Part shown: positions 1-6,470 of the stretch, piece by piece | Layout: the number at the start of each line of letters is the position of its first letter | Numbering within the stretch: the stretch's first letter is position 1 | From: Bacteroidales bacterium | GTDB lineage: Bacteria; Bacteroidota; Bacteroidia; Bacteroidales; VadinHA17 | Assembly (NCBI GenBank): GCA_012514255.1 | Contig: JAAZAP010000275.1 | Coordinates: 1-6,470 of the forward strand | Direction of reading: 5' to 3' | DNA: 6,470 nucleotides | Notes under the pieces: generated by a model | What the model was told of the DNA's origin: nothing | Database searches by the model: none | The model's input: only the letters and a program-made list of their open reading frames with translations | Program-made: the position numbers and the translations under genes

Positions 1-42
1 ATTCAGCGGACCGAGCCAATATCCATTAAAGAATTATCATAC

Positions 43-63
43 AGGTATTTTCAGCCAATACCT
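43..63 (-). terminator. Weak hairpin downstream of ahcY
   Basis: A 7-bp perfect inverted repeat (AGGTATT at 43-49, AATACCT at 57-63) encloses a 7-base loop, 28 bases past the ahcY stop codon. Read on the minus strand it could form a stem-loop after the gene. The stem is AT-rich and no uninterrupted T tract follows, so it is at best a weak intrinsic terminator. The left arm can also pair over nine bases (41-49) with 94-102, which covers the end of the ahcY reading frame, giving a competing fold. It may be chance. Confidence 0.2.
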
Positions 64-91
64 ACATGTCTGGAATAAATAATCACAGTAA

Positions 92-1507
<1,416 letters not shown>

Positions 1508-1528
1508 TTGCTTATTTTTTTAAGATTG

Positions 1529-1536
1529 CAAAGATA
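1529..1536 (-). promoter_or_regulatory. Bacteroidota -7 promoter motif for ahcY
   Basis: On the minus strand the sequence reads TATCTTTG, a full match to the TAnnTTTG -7 element used by the Bacteroidota primary sigma factor. It ends 21 bases before the ahcY ATG, implying a leader of roughly 15 bases. No TTG/TTTG is found at the expected -33 spacing; the nearest upstream TTG is only 12 bases away. The upstream DNA includes a run of eight A residues. It sits in the 51-bp ribF-ahcY gap and suggests ahcY can be transcribed independently of ribF. Confidence 0.55.
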
Positions 1537-1558
1537 ACTGTTTTTTTTCAACTTTTGT

Positions 1559-2497
1559 TCAGTGTCCAAGCAGAGAGAGGGTCTTCTCCCGGTCTTTAAT
1601 CAACTGGGCTGCAAGTGCATCAACATTTTCAAACCTCATCTCATCACGCAGCCGGTGGCGAAACCTGACGGTAACCACCTTTTCATAAAGGTCTGCATCG
1701 AAATCTATCACATGAACCTCAATGGTCTGCCTGCCGTCACTGTCACTTATGGTTGGCCTGAATCCGATATTCAGCATGGCTGCATGCCGTACCGAATCGC
1801 CTTCAATTAGTACCTCGGCAGCATAAACGCCGGTACGGGGGATCAATTTATGAGTGAAGAGCGGGGCCATGTTTGCTGTGGGGAATCCTATGCTGCGTCC
1901 TGTCTTTCGGCCGGAGACAACCCTGCCGCGGATGAAATAATCATATCCCAGCATTGAGGCCGCCTTTTCAACCTGTCCCTCGCCAAGAGCTTTCCTGATG
2001 GCTGATGAACTTACGGGTTCTCCGTCAACAGTGTATGCCTCCTCCCTGGAGACCCTGAAGTCCATCCTCGAGGAACAGTCAATTATCGTATCGCTGGTCC
2101 CCCGTTGCCTGCTGCCGAAATGGTGGTTATAGCCGGTAATAAGGTGGCGCACCCCCAGGTGGCGGCAGAGGATTGATTCTACAAAATCTGAGGCGCTCAT
2201 CCGGCTCAGCTCCACTGTGAAAGGGATAACCACCAGATGGCCTATACCTGTCGTGGTCAGTAGCTCTATCCTCTCGTCAATGTCAGAAAGAAAGCTGAGA
2301 TGACCAGGGTCACCAGTCAGTACTATACGCGGATGGGGATCAAAAGTCACCGCAACAGCGTCAGCCCCTTCGGCCCGTGCCTCTTCCGCCACCCTGCGCA
2401 GGAGCATGCGGTGCCCGAGGTGGACCCCGTCAAAAACACCCATCGTAATCACCGGGCTGTTGAACGCAATACCCTTATAACCGTAGTGAACCTTCAT
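1559..2497 (-). CDS. ribF: Bifunctional riboflavin kinase / FMN adenylyltransferase (FAD synthetase)
   Basis: This cytoplasmic enzyme phosphorylates riboflavin to FMN and then adenylates FMN to FAD. The complete 312-residue length is normal for bacterial RibF. The N-terminal adenylyltransferase domain (about 1-180) shows the nucleotidyl-transfer motif GVFDGVHLGH (20-29, with HxGH at 26-29), FDPHPR (52-57), GYNHHFG (122-128) and the ISSTxIR-like VSSSAIR (162-168). The C-terminal kinase domain (about 186-312) shows GRKTGRSIGFPTAN (196-209, with the PTAN Mg/ATP motif), NIGFRPT (243-249) and TIEVHVIDFDADLY (258-271), where Glu260 is the expected catalytic base. The second residue after GY in the FMN adenylyltransferase motif is Asn124 where many homologues have Asp; this looks like a tolerated change. 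The ATG at 2497 gives the standard distance to the first motif. It is transcribed away from the envelope genes to its right. No FMN riboswitch is visible upstream. Confidence 0.97.
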   Translation of the reverse strand: MKVHYGYKGIAFNSPVITMGVFDGVHLGHRMLLRRVAEEARAEGADAVAVTFDPHPRIVLTGDPGHLSFLSDIDERIELLTTTGIGHLVVIPFTVELSRMSASDFVESILCRHLGVRHLITGYNHHFGSRQRGTSDTIIDCSSRMDFRVSREEAYTVDGEPVSSSAIRKALGEGQVEKAASMLGYDYFIRGRVVSGRKTGRSIGFPTANMAPLFTHKLIPRTGVYAAEVLIEGDSVRHAAMLNIGFRPTISDSDGRQTIEVHVIDFDADLYEKVVTVRFRHRLRDEMRFENVDALAAQLIKDREKTLSLLGH

Positions 2498-2513
2498 ATC
2501 TTAATCGAGACCT

Positions 2514-2545
2514 CAAAAATAAGAAAGATACCATCTTATTGACAA
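2514..2545 (-). promoter_or_regulatory. Probable ribF promoter (-33 TTG, -7 TAnnTTTG)
   Basis: On the minus strand TATTTTTG (2514-2521) matches the TAnnTTTG -7 element. A TTG (2543-2545) lies 21 bases further upstream, close to the usual Bacteroidota -33/-7 spacing. The motif ends 16 bases before the ribF ATG. A near-match, TATCTTTC (2523-2530), lies next to it. Of the three promoter candidates in this window, this is the only one with both elements. Confidence 0.5.
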
Positions 2546-2554
2546 CAAGATTGA

Positions 2555-2597
2555 ATGTATATTATTAAACAGAGATAATCGCCTGATGCATATTATT
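2555..2597 (+). repeat. 12-bp direct repeat, possible operator
   Basis: ATGTATATTATT (2555-2566) and ATGCATATTATT (2586-2597) differ at one base and are spaced 31 bp start to start, about three helical turns, which would place both on the same face of the DNA. The second copy ends two bases before the candidate -7 motif of the rightward operon, where a bound protein could touch RNA polymerase. The motif is AT-rich, so chance similarity is possible. No regulator gene is present in the window. Confidence 0.3.
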
Positions 2598-2599
2598 GC

Positions 2600-2607
2600 T
2601 AATTTTG
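2600..2607 (+). promoter_or_regulatory. Candidate -7 motif for the envelope-gene operon
   Basis: TAATTTTG matches TAnnTTTG and ends 21 bases before the ATG at 2629, the same distance as the ahcY motif from its start. No TTG/TTTG is present 19-21 bases upstream, so the promoter may be weak or depend on an activator or alternative sigma factor. The direct repeat at 2555-2597 abuts it. Confidence 0.4.
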
Positions 2608-2628
2608 AATTCTCGGACCTGTCCCTAT

Positions 2629-3342
2629 ATGAACAGATTTCTCATTAACCTGGTGTTGTTGCTGTTTTTACATCTCTCATTGCAGGGACAGCATTATTCA
2701 CCGGGTTACAGGAATGCAGATTCCGATTGGCTTGAACAGCTGATTTATAAGGGATCTGTATGGCAGCCCCGGATGATTCCGGTGAGAGGGCATGAGTTTT
2801 TCCTGTCTGCAGATTACCTTGAAGGACAGGTAACCGTTGCAGGCTTCAATTTTGAAGGACAGAAAATAAAGTATGATATCTACAGTGATGAGCTCATTGT
2901 ACTGTGGAAAGGTGTTCAGCCGGTGGTACTTGAAAGCGCCTCTGTTGATGCATTTACAATAGGAGCAGGCTCTGCAGCAGTGATTTCAGGAAGAAGATTC
3001 CTTAACCTGCGTGATCATTTCCGGGGACTGACAGGATACGTTGAGGTTATTCATCAGGGAAGAAGCATGGTTGTTGCGAGGCATACAAAAACCATCGCGA
3101 AAAACAGTTCCCTCACCTCCTATGCCCAGTACAAGGAAAAGACCCGTTACTGGTTCATATCGGGTACAGAGTGCCTGTTGATACGCAACAGGAGATCTTT
3201 CCTTCACATGCTGGGAGAACATGAGAATGATGTAAAGCGGTTTATCCGTCAGAATCATTTGAACGTGAGCAACTTTTATCCACAGGGTTACGGGCAGGCG
3301 GCAGCCTTCTTTGATCAGCTTACCACAAGGGAGGAGGAATAA
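2629..3342 (+). CDS. Exported protein of unknown function upstream of TonB-dependent receptor
   Basis: No named function can be assigned. The 237-residue product starts with a clear Sec signal peptide: MNR, a hydrophobic core at about 4-18 (FLINLVLLLFLHLSL), and a QGQ region at 19-21 where signal peptidase I probably cuts. It has no lipobox Cys and no later membrane segment, so it is expected to be a soluble periplasmic or surface protein. The middle part (about 60-150) alternates short hydrophobic stretches and turns, suggesting beta structure (for example GQVTVAGFNFEGQKIKYDIYSDELIVLW). The C-terminal part is helical (RRSFLHMLGEHENDVKRFIRQNH, 188-210). This layout resembles small secreted proteins common in Bacteroidota genomes that lack a known role; this is recollection, not a search result. 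It is not FecR-like: there is no cytoplasmic N-terminal domain or central transmembrane helix. The ATG at 2629 is preferred over an in-frame TTG at 2596 because it starts exactly at the signal peptide. The stop lies two bases before the receptor start, so the two are very likely co-transcribed and translationally coupled. Confidence 0.85.
   Translation: MNRFLINLVLLLFLHLSLQGQHYSPGYRNADSDWLEQLIYKGSVWQPRMIPVRGHEFFLSADYLEGQVTVAGFNFEGQKIKYDIYSDELIVLWKGVQPVVLESASVDAFTIGAGSAAVISGRRFLNLRDHFRGLTGYVEVIHQGRSMVVARHTKTIAKNSSLTSYAQYKEKTRYWFISGTECLLIRNRRSFLHMLGEHENDVKRFIRQNHLNVSNFYPQGYGQAAAFFDQLTTREEE
3330..3337 (+). promoter_or_regulatory. Strong Shine-Dalgarno-like site deciding a TTG start
   Basis: GGAGGAGG lies seven bases before the TTG at 3345, an ideal SD position. 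It also encodes part of the REEE C-terminus of the preceding gene. Bacteroidota genes generally lack SD sequences, so this stands out. With the signal peptide that begins directly at the TTG, it supports TTG as the receptor's initiation codon. Confidence 0.55.
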
Positions 3343-3344
3343 GG

Positions 3345-6077
3345 TTGAGGAAGCTGATCATCATAATAGTGTTGCTGACAGTAACCGTACTGCTTCACTC
3401 GCAGGCAGGAACCGGCATCTTCACCGGACGCTGTACGAATCAGCCGTTTGAGGAGTTTGCAACCTCAGTAGAGCGGGCAGCTGGCATACGGATCTTCTTT
3501 ATTCCGGCATGGACGGCAGATATCAGGGTGACCGGTCAGTGGGAAGATACTCCGGCAGTGGATGTTATTGAATCAATAACGGCTCCCTTCGGCCTCTTCT
3601 GTACGGAAGATGAAGAAGGAAATCTGATAATAACCCGCAACTATACCATAAGACGTAACTTTTTGAGAGAAGCGGGAGACACCACTGTCATGATAATGTC
3701 TGACACTGTCAGAACAACCATGCAGAGCATACTTGAGAGTGAGGTCATCACCCTTGGCAATCCTGCAGATCTCATCCTGAAAGACAGGGTGATGCTGTCA
3801 GGATTCATCACCAACAGCGCCACCGGCGAACCCCTCGCGGGAGCGTCTGTCCAGATCAGGGAACTGGGAACAGGTACCATGACCAACCAGGAGGGATATT
3901 ACCTCATCTCGGCACCCAGAGGTTCATACCGTGTAGAATACCGGTCACTGGGATCACACGACACCTACAGAAACATTTACCTTTACACGGGCGGAAGGGT
4001 CAACATAGCAATGGATGAGCGCATAATACCTATCCGTGAGGCAATAGTCACCGCCAGCCGGCGCGAAAAGCTTGACAGGCTGGAGAGCGGTATGACCAGG
4101 ATGAACATCATGACAATCAGGCTCTCACCCTCATCCATGGGAGAGGCTGACATCATTAAGAGTGTCCTGCTTACCCCCGGCGTACAATCAGTTGGTGAGG
4201 GCTCTGCCGGATTCAATGTCAGGGGAGGATCCGCCGACCAGAACCTCATCCTCCTGTATGGTTCACCAATGTATAACTCTTCTCACTTCTTCGGGTTCTT
4301 CAGTGCCGTCAATTCCGAGATTATCAGTGACGTTTCTCTCTACAAGGGAGGGATACCCGCACAGTACGGCGGAAGGGTCTCGTCAATCATGGAGATAACC
4401 GAGAAGGACGGCAACAAAAAGGAGTTCACGGGCAATGCCGGCATCAGCATGGTGGCAGCCCATCTAACCCTTGAGGGTCCGCTGAAGAAGGATCACTCTT
4501 CTTTCCTGGTGGCTGCACGGGGCACCTATTCAAACTGGGTGCTGGGGCTCCTCCCTGATGCCTCAGTGCGTAACAGTCGTGCCGGATTTCATGATATCAA
4601 CGGCCACCTGGTCACGGATTTAGGCCGGAACACCGTGCTGGAGCTGTCTGCATATTACAGTCATGACGACTTCAAATTCAATTATGATACTCTCTATGCG
4701 TATGATAATATAATTGCCGCAGCACGCCTGAGACACTCCTTCTCACCATCACTCCTTGCCATCTTCAGCCTCAGCAACAGCCATTACCGCTATAATGTCA
4801 GCAACTCGCGGATAGCCGAATATGCAGCGGTGATGGAACATGTGGTGAACACAACTACTGCCAGGGGAGGCCTCACATGGTATCTGCCCTCAGGAGACGA
4901 GATGAAACTCGGAGCTGAGGCTAACCTGCACCTCATCGAACCCGGAATGATCACCCCCGTCTCCCCGCTGTCGGTTGTCAGATCAAGAACTCTTGACCGG
5001 GAGACGGGAGTGGAATCAGCTCTTTATGCGGACTATAAGGCTGATATCGGATCAAGACTGACAGCCCGCGCAGGAGTACGCATCTCCTCATTAATGGCGC
5101 TGGGACCGTCAACAGTCTATCTTTATAACCCTCAGTTCTCAAAAGAGCAGAATACAATAATTGATTCCTTGAAACACGGGGCGGGAAGCATCATCAAGAC
5201 CTATGCCTCACCGGAGATAAGACTCTCACTCAACTACCTTCTGTCAGGAGAATCATCACTCAAAGTGAATTATAACCGCACATGCCAGTACCTTCACCTT
5301 ATGACCAACACTACGGCTATCTCTCCAACAGATATCTGGAAGATGAGTGACTACCACACCAGACCCCAGAAGGGTGACCAGGTAGCCGCAGGACTCTTTT
5401 TTGACATCTCGGATAATGATTATGAACTCTCTGTGGACGGGTACTATAAGTGGTTGTATGACCTGATTGACTACAAGGGAGGGTCAAGGCTGATTATGAA
5501 CAATATGATTGAGCAGGATATTATCCCGGCAGAAGGACGCTCATACGGTATTGAGATAATGTTCAGGAAGAACAGGGGCAAGCTGAAATCAACCCTCAAC
5601 TACACGTGGTCAAATGTATGGCTGCGAAGTACCAGCCAGCTTCCAACGGAAGTGATCAATGACGGAGATTTTTATCCGGCAGCCTATGACAGGCCGCACG
5701 ATTTCAACCTGCAGTTCAACTGGCTCTACTCAAGGAGGGTGAATATGAGTATGAACCTTGTATACTCAACGGGCCGGCCGGTGACGTACCCGGTTACCTG
5801 GTATGATCATGACGGGATACCGGTCATATACTATTCTGAAAGGAACCAGTACAGGCTTCCTGACTATTTCAGGTGGGACGTATCCATGAACATCTACAGC
5901 AACCTCAAGGCTTCCCGGTTATTCAGACCTTCCTGGAATATTTCATTATACAACATTACAGGCCGGGAGAATATCTATTCCGCCTTTTTCCGTATAGAGA
6001 ACGGAAAGATCCAGGGCTATACCCTCTCAATTTTTGGCCGAACAATCCCCACTGTCTCTTACAGAATTGATTTCTGA
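3345..6077 (+). CDS. TonB-dependent outer-membrane receptor with STN and carboxypeptidase-regulatory-like domains
   Basis: The 910-residue product is a complete outer-membrane beta-barrel transporter, expected to import a bound substrate using TonB/proton-motive force. Domains in order: signal peptide (1-20, MRKLIIIIVLLTVTVLLHSQ); STN/secretin-N-like signalling domain (about 24-98, with GIRIFF, then a FGLF strand and GNLIIT); a linker to about 147; a CarboxypepD_reg-like beta-sandwich (about 150-225, with SGFITNSATGEPLAGASV and NQEGYYLI); a TonB-box-like EAIVTAS (232-238); a plug (about 245-356, with GFNVRGGSADQNLILLYG and YKGGIPAQYGGRVSS); and a barrel to the C-terminal Phe910. YDRPHDF (781-787) and YSTGRPVTYP (807-816) are typical late-barrel motifs, and the RIDF ending suits outer-membrane insertion. 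The start is TTG; the next in-frame ATG is near residue 117 and would remove the signal peptide and STN domain. The STN domain suggests signalling to an anti-sigma factor, but none is in view. Substrate cannot be read from the sequence. It lies two bases after the exported protein and eight before the DUF4249 lipoprotein. Confidence 0.96.
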   Translation: MRKLIIIIVLLTVTVLLHSQAGTGIFTGRCTNQPFEEFATSVERAAGIRIFFIPAWTADIRVTGQWEDTPAVDVIESITAPFGLFCTEDEEGNLIITRNYTIRRNFLREAGDTTVMIMSDTVRTTMQSILESEVITLGNPADLILKDRVMLSGFITNSATGEPLAGASVQIRELGTGTMTNQEGYYLISAPRGSYRVEYRSLGSHDTYRNIYLYTGGRVNIAMDERIIPIREAIVTASRREKLDRLESGMTRMNIMTIRLSPSSMGEADIIKSVLLTPGVQSVGEGSAGFNVRGGSADQNLILLYGSPMYNSSHFFGFFSAVNSEIISDVSLYKGGIPAQYGGRVSSIMEITEKDGNKKEFTGNAGISMVAAHLTLEGPLKKDHSSFLVAARGTYSNWVLGLLPDASVRNSRAGFHDINGHLVTDLGRNTVLELSAYYSHDDFKFNYDTLYAYDNIIAAARLRHSFSPSLLAIFSLSNSHYRYNVSNSRIAEYAAVMEHVVNTTTARGGLTWYLPSGDEMKLGAEANLHLIEPGMITPVSPLSVVRSRTLDRETGVESALYADYKADIGSRLTARAGVRISSLMALGPSTVYLYNPQFSKEQNTIIDSLKHGAGSIIKTYASPEIRLSLNYLLSGESSLKVNYNRTCQYLHLMTNTTAISPTDIWKMSDYHTRPQKGDQVAAGLFFDISDNDYELSVDGYYKWLYDLIDYKGGSRLIMNNMIEQDIIPAEGRSYGIEIMFRKNRGKLKSTLNYTWSNVWLRSTSQLPTEVINDGDFYPAAYDRPHDFNLQFNWLYSRRVNMSMNLVYSTGRPVTYPVTWYDHDGIPVIYYSERNQYRLPDYFRWDVSMNIYSNLKASRLFRPSWNISLYNITGRENIYSAFFRIENGKIQGYTLSIFGRTIPTVSYRIDF

Positions 6078-6085
6078 ACAATGCA

Positions 6086-6470
6086 ATGAAGATTATACCT
6101 CTCATATCTGCAATTCTCGGCCTCGCTGCTATGTCATGCATAAGCCGCTTCACCCCTGAGATAGAAACACAGGAAAGGTATCTGACGGTCAATGGTCTTA
6201 TTTCCGATGCCAACAGGCGCTATGAGATCAGGCTGAGCCTCTCCAGACCCCTTGATGAGACAGCTGCCGTGGTGCCGGCAACCGATGCCCTTGTCTCTGT
6301 GACTGATGACCATGGCAATACCTGGACTTTTACTGAGGAAGAGCGGGGAGTTTACCTCAGCGATTCAACTCTTTTTACAGGCATCCCGGGGTATGTTTAT
6401 ACCCTTCGCATTGAGCATGACGGCAGACAGTACGAATCAGACCCGTGCATGCTCCGGCCTGGTTCAGATA
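6086..6470 (+). CDS. DUF4249-family lipoprotein, N-terminal part (cut by window edge)
   Basis: An open frame from the ATG at 6086 runs to the right edge without a stop, giving 128 codons of a longer gene. It opens with a lipoprotein signal peptide (MKIIPLISAILGLAAMSC) with the likely lipid-attachment Cys at 18, followed by an acidic/charged stretch leading to RYLTVNGLISDANRRYEIRLS. That opening, a beta strand ending in VxGL followed by a strand of the RYEIRLSLS type and then a domain with DALVSVTDDHGN and a GxYTLRIEHDGRQYES-like strand, is characteristic of DUF4249 proteins. These commonly sit directly downstream of STN-type TonB-dependent receptors in Bacteroidota. The likely role is an outer-membrane partner of the adjacent receptor, by analogy with other receptor/lipoprotein pairs; the ligand is unknown. 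The start is eight bases after the receptor stop, indicating one transcript. It is not SusD-like: there is no helical TPR-type N-terminus. Family members are usually well over 250 residues, so more than half is probably missing. Confidence 0.9.
   Translation, partial: MKIIPLISAILGLAAMSCISRFTPEIETQERYLTVNGLISDANRRYEIRLSLSRPLDETAAVVPATDALVSVTDDHGNTWTFTEEERGVYLSDSTLFTGIPGYVYTLRIEHDGRQYESDPCMLRPGSD

Noticed and set aside
1508..1558. Possible SAH riboswitch upstream of ahcY
   Set aside because: Only 51 bases separate ribF from ahcY, mostly A/T-rich, with no GC-rich stem or pseudoknot-forming sequence.
2533..2551. ATCTT/AAGAT inverted repeat in the divergent region
   Set aside because: Five-base arms with a nine-base loop are expected by chance in AT-rich DNA.
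2498..2628. Possible FMN riboswitch upstream of ribF
   Set aside because: The region is short and AT-rich and shows none of the conserved RFN-element helices; the -7 motif lies only 16 bases from the start, leaving no room for a leader.
2596..2628. Upstream TTG start extending the exported protein by 11 residues
   Set aside because: It would place polar residues including Cys-Pro ahead of an otherwise perfect signal peptide, and it lies inside the candidate -7 element.
2986..3258. 90-codon antisense reading frame within the exported-protein gene
   Set aside because: It has no recognisable motif and no promoter or start context; it looks like a shadow of the real gene.
2629..3342. FecR anti-sigma factor upstream of the STN receptor
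   Set aside because: The hydrophobic segment is a cleavable-type N-terminal signal, with no cytoplasmic sigma-binding region before it and no FecR domain motif.
5956..6213. Minus-strand frame across the receptor/lipoprotein junction
   Set aside because: It overlaps two well-supported plus-strand genes and resembles no protein family.
6086..6470. SusD/RagB-type lipoprotein paired with a SusC receptor
   Set aside because: The visible N-terminus is beta-rich and DUF4249-like rather than helical, and the receptor has the STN/GSAGFNVRGG-type plug rather than the SusC/RagA signature.

Overview
The window looks like a chromosomal segment of a Bacteroidota (Bacteroidetes) bacterium, probably a Bacteroidales-type relative. 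The evidence is a STN + carboxypeptidase-regulatory-like + plug + barrel TonB-dependent receptor followed by a DUF4249-type lipoprotein, a pairing typical of this phylum. In addition, TAnnTTTG (-7) promoter motifs of the Bacteroidota housekeeping sigma factor lie just upstream of three gene starts. I see no insertion sequence, CRISPR array, tRNA, rRNA or prophage.

Left part (92-2497, minus strand): two complete housekeeping genes read leftward. The upstream one is ribF, a bifunctional riboflavin kinase/FMN adenylyltransferase that makes FMN and FAD. After 51 bp comes ahcY, adenosylhomocysteinase, which clears the S-adenosylhomocysteine left by methylation reactions. ahcY has its own TAnnTTTG motif in the short gap, so it can probably be transcribed separately. 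A weak AT-rich hairpin lies beyond the ahcY stop; positions 1-91 hold no recognisable gene.

Divergent control region (2498-2628): 131 bp hold a promoter-like sequence for ribF on the minus strand, a -7 motif for the rightward genes, and a near-perfect 12-bp direct repeat spaced by 31 bp that ends just before that motif.

Right part (2629-6470, plus strand): a tightly packed set of three envelope genes, very likely one operon. First is a 237-residue exported protein of unknown function. Two bases later comes a 910-residue TonB-dependent outer-membrane receptor that starts at TTG behind a strong purine-rich Shine-Dalgarno-like sequence. Eight bases later comes a DUF4249-family lipoprotein that runs off the right edge. 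By analogy with other Bacteroidota receptor/lipoprotein pairs, the receptor and lipoprotein probably act together at the outer membrane in import of an unknown substrate. The receptor carries an N-terminal STN signalling domain, but no FecI/FecR sigma/anti-sigma pair is visible here. The exported protein of unknown function and its possible link to the receptor are the least explained part of the window.
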